Translations under genes and position numbers: made by a program | Notes under the pieces: generated by a model | Told to the model about the DNA's origin: nothing | The model's database searches: none | What the model saw: the letters and a program-made list of their open reading frames with translations, nothing else | Source of the DNA: Variovorax guangxiensis | GTDB lineage: Bacteria; Pseudomonadota; Gammaproteobacteria; Burkholderiales; Burkholderiaceae_C | Assembly: GCF_003952165.1 (NCBI RefSeq) | Contig: NZ_RXFT01000014.1 | Location: 1 to 64,000, forward strand | Direction: 5' to 3' | Length of the DNA stretch: 64,000 bases | In this document: one piece after another, positions 49,282 through 58,465 of the stretch | Layout of the letters: the number at the start of each line of letters is the position of its first letter | Numbering within the stretch: the stretch's first letter is position 1

Positions 49282-49897
49282 TGCTCGCGGAAGGAATGTC
49301 GGGATGCGGATCGAAGCTGCCGCCGGGCGGCAGATCGAGTCCGGGCGGCGCCCCGGCGTCCGGCGAGTGGCGCTCGAATTCTCGGGCGCGCACGTTGCTG
49401 CGCAGGAAGCGGTTGCGGAAATCCTGCCTGGGCAGGTAGCGAGCGAGCTCGGTGAGCGCCATCTCGTAGACGCCGCGCTTGAACTCGACGACCACGTCGA
49501 GCGGCACCCAGTAGTCATGCCAGCGCCAGGCGTCGAATTCGGGATGGTCGGTTGCACGCAGGTTGAGATCCCAATCGTGGCCGATGAGTTGCAGCAAGTA
49601 CCAGATTTGTTTCTGGCCCTTGTAGTGGCCCCGTGCGTCACGGCGAATGAACCGATCCGGCACCTCGTAGCGCAACCAGTCGCGGGTACGGGCCACGATG
49701 CGCACATGCTCCGGGTGGAGTCCCACTTCCTCGTGCAGTTCCCGGTACATGGCCTGCTCGGGACTTTCGCCGCGGTCGATGCCGCCCTGCGGAAACTGCC
49801 AGGAGTGCGTGCGTATGCGTTTGCCCCAGAAAACCTGGTTTCTCTGGTTGAGCAGGATGATGCCGACGTTGGGCCTGAAGCCGTCCCGGTCGAGCAT
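49226..49897 (-). CDS. rppH: RNA pyrophosphohydrolase RppH
   Basis: 223 residues from ATG 49897 (MLDRDGFRPNVGIIL). NUDIX box in GGIDRGESPEQAMYRELHEEVG; FWGKRIRTHSWQFPQG precedes it. Removes pyrophosphate from mRNA 5' ends. A Pro-rich tail follows the catalytic domain. Divergent from proS; overlaps the lipoprotein gene downstream. Confidence 0.97.
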   Translation of the reverse strand: MLDRDGFRPNVGIILLNQRNQVFWGKRIRTHSWQFPQGGIDRGESPEQAMYRELHEEVGLHPEHVRIVARTRDWLRYEVPDRFIRRDARGHYKGQKQIWYLLQLIGHDWDLNLRATDHPEFDAWRWHDYWVPLDVVVEFKRGVYEMALTELARYLPRQDFRNRFLRSNVRAREFERHSPDAGAPPGLDLPPGGSFDPHPDIPSASNEPPVQDNKAPPPLPTQR

Positions 49898-50035
49898 AAT
49901 CAAACCCCAATTTTTGAACTGAGTCGATTATGCATGCCGGGTTGCCCTCGGCAAGCTGCCGATGCCAGGCTCTCAGGGTCTCTCCGGGGGAGCAGTTCCC
50001 CACTTCCGAACCTCGAATCCAGCGCCACCATTCCG

Positions 50036-51781
50036 ATGAAAGCTTCCCGTTTTTTCGTCTCCACCCTCAAGGAAGCGCCCGCTGACGCCGAAGTGGCGAG
50101 CCACCGTCTCATGATGCGGGCCGGCATGATCAAGAAGCTCGGCACGGGCATCTACACCTACATGCCCATGGGCCTGCGCGTGATCCGCAAGGTGGAAGCC
50201 ATCGTCCGCGAGGAGATGAACCGCGCCGGTGCCGTCGAGATGACCATGCCCGTGGTGCAGCCCGCCGAGCTCTGGCAGGAGACCGGCCGCTTCGACAAGA
50301 TGGGCCCCGAGCTGCTGCGCATCAAGGACCGCCACGACCGCGACTTCGTGATCCAGCCGACCAGCGAAGAGGTGGTGACCGACATCGCCCGCCAGGAGAT
50401 CCGCAGCTACAAGCAGCTGCCGAAGAACTTCTACCAGATCCAGACCAAATTCCGCGACGAGCGCCGTCCGCGCTTCGGCCTGATGCGCGGGCGCGAGTTC
50501 ATCATGAAGGACGCCTACAGCTTCGACCGCGACCTCGACGCCGCCAAGGCGAGCTACCAGGTCATGGCGCAGGCCTACCGCAACATCTTCGACCGTTTCG
50601 GCCTGCGCTACCGCGCCGTCGCGGCCGACAGCGGCGCCATCGGCGGCGACCTGAGCGAGGAATTCCAGGTGATCGCCGCCACCGGCGAGGACGCCATCGT
50701 CTACTGCCCCGACAGCGATTACGCCGCCAACATGGAAAAGGCCGAGGCGCTGGCCCCGGCTGGCCCGCGCCCGGCGCCCGCCAAGGCGCTCGAGAAGACC
50801 CCGACCCCCGGCAAGAGCACCTGCGCCGACGTGGCCGAGCTGCTCGGCGTGCCGCTTTCCACCACCATCAAGTCGCTGGTGCTGGCCACCGACGTCCTCG
50901 ACGAGGCCGGCGACATCAAGGGCTCGCAGGTCTGGCTGCTGCTGCTGCGCGGCGACCACGACATGAACGAGATCAAGGTCGGCAAGCTGCCCGGCCTGAA
51001 CCAGGGCTTCCGCTTCGCGACCCTGGCCGAGATCGAAGACCACTTCGGCTGCAAGCCCGGCTACCTGGGCCCGCTGAACCTCAAGAAGCCCGTGAAGCTC
51101 GTGGCCGACCGCGAAGCCGCCGTCCTGGCCGACTGGATCACGGGTGCCAACGAAGTCGATTTCCACATGACCGGCGTCAACTGGGGCCGCGACCTGCCCG
51201 AGCCCGACCTCGTCGCCGACATCCGCAACGTGGTCGCGGGCGACGCCTCGCCCGACGGCAAGGGCGTGCTGGCCATCGAGCGCGGCATCGAGGTGGGCCA
51301 TGTGTTCGTGCTCGGCACCAAGTACAGCAAGGACATGAACGCCACCTACCTCGACGAAGGCGGCAAGCCGCAGTTCCTCGAGATGGGCTGCTACGGCATC
51401 GGCATCACCCGCCTGCCGGCCGCCGCCATCGAACAGAACCACGACGAGCGCGGGATCATCTGGCCTGACGCCATCGCGCCGTTCACCGTGGTCGTCTGCC
51501 CGATCGGCATGGACCGCAGCCCCGAGGTCAAGGCGGCGGCCGAGGCGCTCTACGAGGAGCTGCTCGCCAAGGGCGTGGACGTGCTGCTCGACGACCGTGG
51601 CGAACGCCCCGGCGCGATGTTCGCCGACTGGGAGCTGATCGGCGTGCCGCACCGCGTGGTCATCTCGGACCGCGGTCTCAAGGAAGGCCAGCTCGAATAC
51701 CAGAACCGCCGCGACACGGCGGCTACCAAGGTGCCCGCGGTCGGCATCGCCGACTTCATCGCCGGCAAGCTCGCCCAATGA
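50036..51781 (+). CDS. proS: Prolyl-tRNA synthetase
   Basis: 581 residues from ATG 50036 (MKASRFFVST). Class II motifs FRDERRPRFGLMRGREFIMKD (as FRDERRPRFGLMRGREF) and GCYGIGITRLPAAAIEQ, with the bacterial editing insert (about 230-400) in the middle. Charges tRNA-Pro; one such tRNA (CGG) is encoded elsewhere in this window. Confidence 0.98.
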   Translation: MKASRFFVSTLKEAPADAEVASHRLMMRAGMIKKLGTGIYTYMPMGLRVIRKVEAIVREEMNRAGAVEMTMPVVQPAELWQETGRFDKMGPELLRIKDRHDRDFVIQPTSEEVVTDIARQEIRSYKQLPKNFYQIQTKFRDERRPRFGLMRGREFIMKDAYSFDRDLDAAKASYQVMAQAYRNIFDRFGLRYRAVAADSGAIGGDLSEEFQVIAATGEDAIVYCPDSDYAANMEKAEALAPAGPRPAPAKALEKTPTPGKSTCADVAELLGVPLSTTIKSLVLATDVLDEAGDIKGSQVWLLLLRGDHDMNEIKVGKLPGLNQGFRFATLAEIEDHFGCKPGYLGPLNLKKPVKLVADREAAVLADWITGANEVDFHMTGVNWGRDLPEPDLVADIRNVVAGDASPDGKGVLAIERGIEVGHVFVLGTKYSKDMNATYLDEGGKPQFLEMGCYGIGITRLPAAAIEQNHDERGIIWPDAIAPFTVVVCPIGMDRSPEVKAAAEALYEELLAKGVDVLLDDRGERPGAMFADWELIGVPHRVVISDRGLKEGQLEYQNRRDTAATKVPAVGIADFIAGKLAQ

Positions 51782-52458
51782 GCCTGGAGGGCGGCCTCTC
51801 GCGACGCCAGTGCCTGGGCGGCGCCGTGACCGCAGGCGCCCTCACCGTGCTGTCGTTGCCGCGGGCTGCCATGGCCGGCGCGCAGATCGAGGAGCCGCTG
51901 ATCGACTCGGTGCGCACCGCGCTGAGTTCGGCCATCCACAACAAGGCGCCGCCGGTGCCGCAGTTCGCGAGCACCGAGGCCCGGCTGGCCTACCTGCGCT
52001 GGCTCGGAGAGATGAGCGAGCGGCTCAAGAAGAAGATCGCCGATGCGCCCTCGCGCATCGAGTTCCTGCAGACCGTCTGGTACGAAGCCAAGCGCTCGGG
52101 GCTGGAGGTGAGCCTGGTGCTGGGGCTGGTCCAGGTCGAGAGCAATTTCCGCAAGTTCGCGGTGTCGAGCGCGGGGGCGCGCGGCTACATGCAGGTCATG
52201 CCGTTCTGGACGCGCGTGATCGGCGACAGCGATCCGGCCAAGCTCTTCCACATGCAGACCAACCTGCGCTTCGGTTGCGTCATTCTTCGCCACTACCTCG
52301 ACCGGGAGAACGGCGACCTGTTCATGACGCTGGGCCGCTACAACGGCAGCCGCGGCAAGTCGCCGTATCCGAACGCCGTGTTCGCCAACCAGCGGTTCTG
52401 GGTGTTCAACGACAGGGAACGCGAGAAGGAAAAGGACAAGGACCGCTCGGCGGCCTGA
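51778..52458 (+). CDS. Lytic transglycosylase (SLT family), Tat-type signal
   Basis: 226 residues, overlapping the proS stop by four bases (ATGA). N-terminal SRRQCLGGAVTAGALTVLSLP is a twin-Arg-like signal. SLT domain: VQVESNFRKFAVSSAGARGYMQVMP with catalytic Glu, then the NLRFGCVILRHYLD motif. Cuts peptidoglycan glycan strands. A Lys/Glu-rich tail ends the protein. Confidence 0.92.
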   Translation: MSLEGGLSRRQCLGGAVTAGALTVLSLPRAAMAGAQIEEPLIDSVRTALSSAIHNKAPPVPQFASTEARLAYLRWLGEMSERLKKKIADAPSRIEFLQTVWYEAKRSGLEVSLVLGLVQVESNFRKFAVSSAGARGYMQVMPFWTRVIGDSDPAKLFHMQTNLRFGCVILRHYLDRENGDLFMTLGRYNGSRGKSPYPNAVFANQRFWVFNDREREKEKDKDRSAA

Positions 52459-52492
52459 CGCCTTCCGACTGGCGCCTTCCTCTTCCGTCTGC

Positions 52493-53803
52493 TCAGTTCG
52501 CAGGTGCCTTCGCGGTGCCCGAGCCCTTGGTGACCATCACCTGGTCGATGCGGTAGCTGTCGACGTCCATCACCTCGAAGGTGTAGCCGCCCCAGCTCAC
52601 GTTGTCCGTGCGCTTCGGAACGCGGCGCAGCATCACCATCAGGAAGCCGGCCAGCGTCTCGTACTCCTCGGCATGCGGCATCTCGTCGATCTGCAGCGCG
52701 CGCTGCACGTCCTGGATGGGCGTCACGCCATCGATCAGCCACGAGTTCTCGTCGCGCTGCACGATCTGCTCCTCGTCGGGCGTGGACACCAGGTCGCCCA
52801 TCACCGTGCTCATCACGTCGTTGAGCGTGATCACGCCCACCACCAGGCTGTATTCGTTGACGATGATCGCGAAGTCCTCGTGCGCCTGCTGGAACTGCTC
52901 CAGCACCTCGGTGAGCGAGAGCCGGTCGGGAATGACGAGCGCCTTGTGCAGCGGCAGTCCCTGGTCGAAAGCCAGCGGCTGGCCGCTGAGCACGCGCTGG
53001 AACATGTCCTTGGCGTCCACGTAGCCCAGCACGTGGTCGATGTCGCCGTCGCACACCGGGTACGCCGAGAAGGGCTCGGCGATGATGCGCGCGCGCAGCA
53101 CTGTCTCGGGGTCGTCGTGCAGGAACCAGGTGATGTTGTCGCGCACGGTCATCACGCTGCTGACCAGGCGGGTGTCGAGCTCGAACACGTTGGCGATCAC
53201 CTGCTGCTCGCGCGCCGCGAGCACGCCCGCCTGCGCGCCGGCCTCGGTCATCGCGAGGATGTCGGCCGAGGTGATCTTGTCGTCGCGTGCCATCGGCATG
53301 CCCAGCAGCTTGAACAGCAGGTCGGTGCAGCGCGTGAAGAACCACACCAGCGGCTTGAAGGTGGTGATCAGCAGCAGCATCGGCCCGACCATGCGCACCG
53401 CCAGCCGCTCGGGGTTGCTCATGCCCAGCCGCTTGGGGAACAGGTCGGCGAACACCAGGAACACCGCGATGATGATCACGAAGGAGCACAGGAAGGCCGC
53501 GCTGGCCGAAGCCTCGGGGCTGAGCCACTTCTCGAAGAGGACCGCGAAGTACGGGCTCAGCGAGCCTTCGCCCACCACGCCGCCGAGGATGGCCACCGCG
53601 TTGAGCCCGATCTGCACCACCGTGAAGTAGTGGCCCGGCTGCTCCTGTACCCGCAATACCTTCTCGGCCCGGGGGTCGCCCTCGTCGGCCATCTGGCGCA
53701 GACGCAGCCGGCGCGATGCGGCCAGGGTGATTTCGGCGAGGGAGAAGAAGGCGCTCAGCGCAATCAGCAGCGCGATGATGAGCAGGCTTTGGGTGAGGGT
53801 CAT
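52493..53803 (-). CDS. CNNM/CorC-type hemolysin-family membrane protein
   Basis: 436 residues. Three to four membrane helices of the DUF21 domain (LLIIALLIALSAFFSLAEITL; TVVQIGLNAVAILGG), tandem CBS domains (about 215-340), and a C-terminal CorC/HlyC domain with a mostly charged VMVTKGSG end. Proposed Mg2+ or Co2+ efflux. Shares a convergent end with the transglycosylase. Confidence 0.92.
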   Translation of the reverse strand: MTLTQSLLIIALLIALSAFFSLAEITLAASRRLRLRQMADEGDPRAEKVLRVQEQPGHYFTVVQIGLNAVAILGGVVGEGSLSPYFAVLFEKWLSPEASASAAFLCSFVIIIAVFLVFADLFPKRLGMSNPERLAVRMVGPMLLLITTFKPLVWFFTRCTDLLFKLLGMPMARDDKITSADILAMTEAGAQAGVLAAREQQVIANVFELDTRLVSSVMTVRDNITWFLHDDPETVLRARIIAEPFSAYPVCDGDIDHVLGYVDAKDMFQRVLSGQPLAFDQGLPLHKALVIPDRLSLTEVLEQFQQAHEDFAIIVNEYSLVVGVITLNDVMSTVMGDLVSTPDEEQIVQRDENSWLIDGVTPIQDVQRALQIDEMPHAEEYETLAGFLMVMLRRVPKRTDNVSWGGYTFEVMDVDSYRIDQVMVTKGSGTAKAPAN

Positions 53804-53857
53804 GGTGGCACGTCGAAGACGGCCAACATGGTGCCATGACTCGGCACCGGAAATCGC

Positions 53858-54376
53858 TCAGACGCCGCCGTGAGGGTGGGTCGGGTCGACCCACAGCACC
53901 GATTCGGGCTTCTCCACGGGCTCGATGTCGAGGTTCACCGCCACCGCTTCGCCGTCGCTGCGGCACAGCACGCATTCGAGCGTCTCGGTCGCGCTGGCGT
54001 TGATTTCCTGGTGCGGCACGTACGGCGGCACGTAGATGAAGTCGCCCGGCCCGGCCTCGGCCGTGAATTCCAGCTTCTCGCCCCAGCGCATGCGGGCCCG
54101 GCCGCGCACCACGTAGATCACCGATTCGAGATGCCCGTGGTGATGGGCGCCGGTCCTGGCGTCGGCATGGATGGTCACCGTGCCGGCCCAGAGCTTCTGC
54201 GCGCCCACGCGGGCGAAGTTGATGGCCGCTGCCCGGTTCATGCCGGGCGTCTGGGCGGTGTTCGTGTCGAGCCGGTCGGCCGGGATCACGCGCACGCCGT
54301 CGTGCTTCCAGGCCGGCGCGGCATCGTTGCCGCCGTCATCGTGGGAATGGCCGTGGTCCGCGTGATCGTGGCTCAT
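53858..54376 (-). CDS. Cupin protein with His-rich N-terminus
   Basis: 172 residues. His-rich start MSHDHADHGHSHDDGG, then a cupin core with GAHHHGHLESVIYVVRGRARM and GDFIYVPPYVPHQEINAS, the two cupin metal-binding motifs. Metal dependent; specific reaction unknown. Lies 17 bases after grxD. Confidence 0.88.
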   Translation of the reverse strand: MSHDHADHGHSHDDGGNDAAPAWKHDGVRVIPADRLDTNTAQTPGMNRAAAINFARVGAQKLWAGTVTIHADARTGAHHHGHLESVIYVVRGRARMRWGEKLEFTAEAGPGDFIYVPPYVPHQEINASATETLECVLCRSDGEAVAVNLDIEPVEKPESVLWVDPTHPHGGV

Positions 54377-54393
54377 GACCGTTCCCCGGGGGC

Positions 54394-54723
54394 TCAGGAG
54401 GCTGCGGCCCCGTTCACCACCTGCTGCAGCTCGCCCGACTCGTACATCTCCATCATGATGTCCGAGCCGCCGATGAACTCGCCCTTCACGTACAGCTGCG
54501 GGATCGTGGGCCAGTTGCTGTACTCCTTGATGCCCTGGCGGATGCTGTCGTCGTCGAGGACGTTGACGGTCTTGAGCGTCCTGGTGTCGACGCCGACCGC
54601 CTTCAGGATCTGGATCGCGCGGCCCGAGAAGCCGCACATCGGAAAGCTGGCGTTGCCCTTCATGAAGAGCACGAGGTCGTTGGTCTTGACGAGATCGTCG
54701 ATGCGTTGCTGGGCGTCGGACAT
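54394..54723 (-). CDS. grxD: Monothiol glutaredoxin (Grx4 type)
   Basis: 109 residues. CGFS active site in MKGNASFPMCGFSGRAIQIL, WPTIPQLYVKGEFIGGSDI after it. Fe-S cluster carrier. Last gene of hemA-prfA-prmC-grxD, 29 bases after prmC. Confidence 0.96.
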   Translation of the reverse strand: MSDAQQRIDDLVKTNDLVLFMKGNASFPMCGFSGRAIQILKAVGVDTRTLKTVNVLDDDSIRQGIKEYSNWPTIPQLYVKGEFIGGSDIMMEMYESGELQQVVNGAAAS

Positions 54724-54752
54724 GGGAACTCCTGAAAAATAGGCTGGGGGGA

Positions 54753-55607
54753 TTATTTCACCGTGCGCCAGATTCCGCCCGAGCAGCGCTGGATGCCGGC
54801 GAGGTCGTCGCGGCTTTGCACTTCGGCGAAACCGCGCGCCGCAAGCAGTTCGCGCACGGCCGGGGCCTGGTCGTGGCCGTGTTCGAGCAGCAGCCAGCCG
54901 CCCTCGGCGAGGTGGGCGGGGGCGTCCTGCACGATGCGGCGGATGTCGTCGAGGCCGTCCGTGCCCGAAACCAGCGCCGAAGAGGGCTCGTGGCGCAGGG
55001 CGGGCAGGTGCGGGTCGCCGGCGGCGATGTACGGCGGATTGCTGGCGATGACCGTGTAGCCGGCGTCGGCGCCGTCCAGCCAGTCGGCCTGGGCGAAGCG
55101 CACGGGCAGGCCCAGCCGCGAGGCGTTGGCCTGGGCGACGGCCAGCGCATCGGCGCTGGCATCGACCGCATCGACCTGCGCGTCGGGCCGGGCATGCTGC
55201 AGCGCCAGCGCGATCGCTCCACTGCCGGTGCCGAGATCGAGCACACGCGGCGCGGCGTGGCTTTCGAGGCACTGCAGTGCCCATTCGACCAGCGTTTCCG
55301 TATCGGGACGCGGCACCAGCACGCGGGCATCGACCTGCAGGCTGAGGCCATGAAATTCTTTTTCACCCAGCAGGTAGGCGACAGGCTCTCCGGCCCGGCG
55401 GCGCGAGAGCTGCGCAGCCAGCGCAGACCATGCGGTATCGGGCATCGCGTCGGTGTCGTGCGCCAGCAGCCAGGCACGGTCGTGCGGCGCACGGCCCAGC
55501 GCATGCAGCAGCAGCAGCTGGGCGTCGAGCCGGTCGACGCCCAGCGCGATGGACGCGGCCAGCGCCTGCGCCACGGTGGCCGGCTTCGGGTTCTCGACGG
55601 CGCTCAT
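54753..55607 (-). CDS. prmC: Release-factor glutamine methyltransferase PrmC
   Basis: 284 residues from ATG 55607. NPPY motif in VIASNPPYIAAGD and SAM-binding VLDLGTGSGAIALAL, preceded by the LDAQLLLLHALGR helix. Methylates the GGQ Gln of release factors, consistent with coupling (ATGA) to prfA. Confidence 0.97.
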   Translation of the reverse strand: MSAVENPKPATVAQALAASIALGVDRLDAQLLLLHALGRAPHDRAWLLAHDTDAMPDTAWSALAAQLSRRRAGEPVAYLLGEKEFHGLSLQVDARVLVPRPDTETLVEWALQCLESHAAPRVLDLGTGSGAIALALQHARPDAQVDAVDASADALAVAQANASRLGLPVRFAQADWLDGADAGYTVIASNPPYIAAGDPHLPALRHEPSSALVSGTDGLDDIRRIVQDAPAHLAEGGWLLLEHGHDQAPAVRELLAARGFAEVQSRDDLAGIQRCSGGIWRTVK

Positions 55608-56692
55608 GCCGGCAGGCTCGATTCCAGCTCGGCCAGCTGCTCGGCCTCGCGCGCGGCGCGCAGCGCGCCCAGCACGTCGCCCAGGTCGCCTTCCATGATG
55701 GCGAGCAGCTTGTAGAGCGTGAGGTTGATGCGATGGTCGGTGAGCCGGCCCTGCGGGAAGTTGTAGGTGCGGATGCGGTCCGAGCGGTCGCCGCTGCCGA
55801 TCAGGCCCTTGCGCATGGCGGCGTCCTTGGCGGCGCGCTCGCTGCGCTCCTTCTCCTGGATGCGCGCCGACAGCACCTGCAGCGCTTTCGCCTTGTTGCG
55901 GTGCTGGCTGCGGTCGTCCTGGCACTCCGCCACGATGCCGGTCGGGATGTGCGTGATGCGCACGGCCGAGTCGGTCTTGTTGATGTGCTGCCCGCCAGCG
56001 CCGCTCGCGCGGTAGGTGTCGATGCGCAGGTCGGCCGGGTTGATCTGCACCGCGACCGTCTCGTCGGGCTCGGCCAGCACGGCGACCGTGCAGGCGCTGG
56101 TGTGGATGCGGCCCTGCGTCTCGGTGGCCGGCACGCGCTGCACGCGGTGGCCGCCCGATTCGAAGCGCAGGTGGCCGAACACGTCGTCGCCCACGATGCG
56201 CACCACCACTTCCTTGTAGCCGCCGAGCTCGCTCTCGCTCTCGCTGACGATCTCGCAGCGCCAGCCGGCGCGGTCGCAGTAGCGCGTGTACATGCGCAGC
56301 AGGTCGCCCGCGAAGAGGGCCGATTCGTCACCGCCCGTGCCCGCACGGATTTCGAGGAAGGCATTGCGCGCGTCGTCCGGGTCCTTGGGCAGCAGCAGGC
56401 GCTGCAGCTCGTCCTCCAGTTGCACCAGCTCGGCCTCGCCGCTGGCGATTTCCTCCTTTGCCATCTCGGCCATGTCGGGGTCGTCCAGCATTTCCTTCGC
56501 GCCGGCGATGTCGGCCTCGCGCTGCCTGTAGCGCTCGTAGCGGCCCGCGACCTGCGTCACCTCGGCGTGCTCGCGCGAGATGGTGCGGTACTGGGCCATG
56601 TCGCTCATGATGTCTTCGCGCGAGAGCAGGAAGTCGAGCTCGCCCAGGCGCTGGGCGTAGCGTTCGAGTTGGTGGCGGAGAAAGGATTTCAC
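55604..56692 (-). CDS. prfA: Peptide chain release factor 1
   Basis: 362 residues from a GTG start at 56692, chosen because KSFLRHQLERYAQRLGELDFL is the family N-terminus and no ATG fits. GGQ motif in ASGAGGQHINKTDSAVRITH and the PxT-type codon-recognition region are present. Reads UAA/UAG. Overlaps prmC. Confidence 0.97.
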   Translation of the reverse strand: MKSFLRHQLERYAQRLGELDFLLSREDIMSDMAQYRTISREHAEVTQVAGRYERYRQREADIAGAKEMLDDPDMAEMAKEEIASGEAELVQLEDELQRLLLPKDPDDARNAFLEIRAGTGGDESALFAGDLLRMYTRYCDRAGWRCEIVSESESELGGYKEVVVRIVGDDVFGHLRFESGGHRVQRVPATETQGRIHTSACTVAVLAEPDETVAVQINPADLRIDTYRASGAGGQHINKTDSAVRITHIPTGIVAECQDDRSQHRNKAKALQVLSARIQEKERSERAAKDAAMRKGLIGSGDRSDRIRTYNFPQGRLTDHRINLTLYKLLAIMEGDLGDVLGALRAAREAEQLAELESSLPA

Positions 56693-56789
56693 GGAGGAAG
56701 GAGGCTCGAAAAAATGGGGATGTGCTGCCGTGCGAAGGCAGGGCGCATGAAAGCCGCAGCCATGCAGGCCGGGCCGCCGATGAGCGTCG

Positions 56790-58061
56790 CTAACGCTCTT
56801 TGCGCAGGAAGAGGCGCGAGATCGTCTGCGCCGTCTGCTCGCGCGAGGCGGCATCGCCCGCGTGCAGCTCGGCCATCGCGCCGTGCATCATCTTCTGCGT
56901 GAGGCCGCGAGACATGGCCTCGAGCACGGCCTCCACCGATTCGCCCTTGGCCAGCAGCTTGCGCGCACGCGCCATCTCGGCGGCGCGCCACTCGTCGGCC
57001 TGCGCATTGAGCTGCTGGATCAGCGGCACCGTGCCGCGCTGGCCCAGCCAGTGCATGAAGCTCTGCACGCCGGCGTCGATGATCACCTCGGCCTGCGCCA
57101 CGGCGGCCTGGCGGTTGGCCTGGCCCTGCTGCACGACCTGTGCGAGGTCGTCGACGGTGTAGAGATAGATGTCTTCCAGCGCCTTCACCTCGGGCTCGAT
57201 GTCGCGCGGCACGGCCAGGTCGACCATGAACATCGGGCGGTGCTTGCGAGCCTTGAGCGCACGTTCGACGGCGCCCAGGCCGATGATCGGCAGCGTGCTG
57301 GCGGTGCAGCTCACGATGATGTCGAACTCGGCCAGCCGCGAGGGCAGGTCGGCAAGGCGCATCGCCTCGCCGCCGAAGCGCGAGGCCAGCTTCTCGCCGC
57401 GCTCCAGCGTGCGGTTGGCGATGGCGATGGCCTTCGGCTCCTTGGCCGCGAAGTGCGTGGCCGCGAGGTCGATCATCTCGCCCGCGCCGACGAAGAGCAC
57501 GCGCGTCTTGCGCAGGTCCTCGAAGAGCTGGCCGGCCAGCCGCACCGCGGCGGCGGCCATGCTGATGGAGTGGGCGCCGATCTCGGTGGCGGTGCGCACT
57601 TCCTTGGCCACCGCGAAGGAGCGCTGGAACAGCTGGTTGAGCGTGCTGCCGAGGGCGCCGGCCGTCTCGGCGGCGCGCACGGCGTCCTTCATCTGGCCGA
57701 GGATCTGGGCCTCGCCCAGCACCATCGAGTCGAGCCCGCTGGCCACGCGGAAGGCGTGGCGGGCGGCTTCGCCGTCGTGCAGGGTGTAGGCGTGCGAGCG
57801 CAGCAGGGCGGGGGCCACGCCGCCGCTCTGGGCGAGCCAGCCGAAGGTGTGGTCGAGCGCGGCGTGCTCCGAGGCGCAGTAGATCTCGGTGCGATTGCAG
57901 GTGGAGATGATCGCGGCCTCCACCTGGGGATGGCGGCCGGAGGCGAAGGAGCTGCGCAGGCTCTGCAGCGTGGGGGCGATCTGGTCGAGCGCGAACGCGA
58001 AACGACCGCGCAGATCGAGCGGCGCGGTCGTGTGGTTCAAGCCGAGGGCCCAGACTGACAT
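56790..58061 (-). CDS. hemA: Glutamyl-tRNA reductase
   Basis: 423 residues from ATG 58061 (MSVWALGLNHTT). STCNRTEIY holds the catalytic Cys, and VGAGEMIDLAATH the NADPH motif. First step of C5 tetrapyrrole synthesis. A consensus -10 (minus strand) lies only eight bases before the ATG, so the mRNA is expected to have a very short leader. Confidence 0.98.
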   Translation of the reverse strand: MSVWALGLNHTTAPLDLRGRFAFALDQIAPTLQSLRSSFASGRHPQVEAAIISTCNRTEIYCASEHAALDHTFGWLAQSGGVAPALLRSHAYTLHDGEAARHAFRVASGLDSMVLGEAQILGQMKDAVRAAETAGALGSTLNQLFQRSFAVAKEVRTATEIGAHSISMAAAAVRLAGQLFEDLRKTRVLFVGAGEMIDLAATHFAAKEPKAIAIANRTLERGEKLASRFGGEAMRLADLPSRLAEFDIIVSCTASTLPIIGLGAVERALKARKHRPMFMVDLAVPRDIEPEVKALEDIYLYTVDDLAQVVQQGQANRQAAVAQAEVIIDAGVQSFMHWLGQRGTVPLIQQLNAQADEWRAAEMARARKLLAKGESVEAVLEAMSRGLTQKMMHGAMAELHAGDAASREQTAQTISRLFLRKER

Positions 58062-58068
58062 GCCCGTG

Positions 58069-58074
58069 ATTATA
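58069..58074 (-). promoter_or_regulatory. -10 element of hemA, close to its start
   Basis: TATAAT on the minus strand ends eight bases before the hemA ATG (58061). Initiation would fall at about the start codon, implying a leaderless or near-leaderless mRNA unless another promoter is used. A small inverted repeat AGCCCC-AC-GGGGCT (58083-58096) lies upstream, near the expected -35. Confidence 0.4.
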
Positions 58075-58173
58075 AAATCAGCAGCCCCACGGGGCTTGAC
58101 GAGGGACAAATGGCTTTCCCTATGACAGCCATAACCCTGGACACATGTTCCAGCCCGTGCGCAACCTCCTCCG

Positions 58174-58452
58174 ATGGACCTGCCGGCCCTCCTGAACCAC
58201 CTGCTTAATTTCGTAGCACCCGCGGCTTTCCTGGCGCTGGTGCTGGCCTTTGCCGGGCGCTTCCTGGGCGGCGGGCGCGCCGGCGTCCCGCGCTGGTGGC
58301 TGCAGTTCGCGCTGACCTTCGCGGCCGGCGTCGGGGTGCTGGTTGCCGGGCTGGTGGTGTTCGGGCGCGATGGGGCGATGGCGACCTACGCCGCGCTGGT
58401 CGTGGTCTGCGGCACGGTCCAGTGGCTGGCGATGCGCGGCTGGCGCCGCTGA
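58174..58452 (+). CDS. Small hydrophobic membrane protein, unknown
   Basis: 92 residues with three predicted membrane segments (FVAPAAFLALVLAFAG, LQFALTFAAGVGVLVAGLVVF, TYAALVVVCGTVQWLAM). Divergent from hemA and convergent with the acetyltransferase gene. No family recognised. Confidence 0.65.
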   Translation: MDLPALLNHLLNFVAPAAFLALVLAFAGRFLGGGRAGVPRWWLQFALTFAAGVGVLVAGLVVFGRDGAMATYAALVVVCGTVQWLAMRGWRR

Positions 58453-58465
58453 AATTTCCCCCCGC

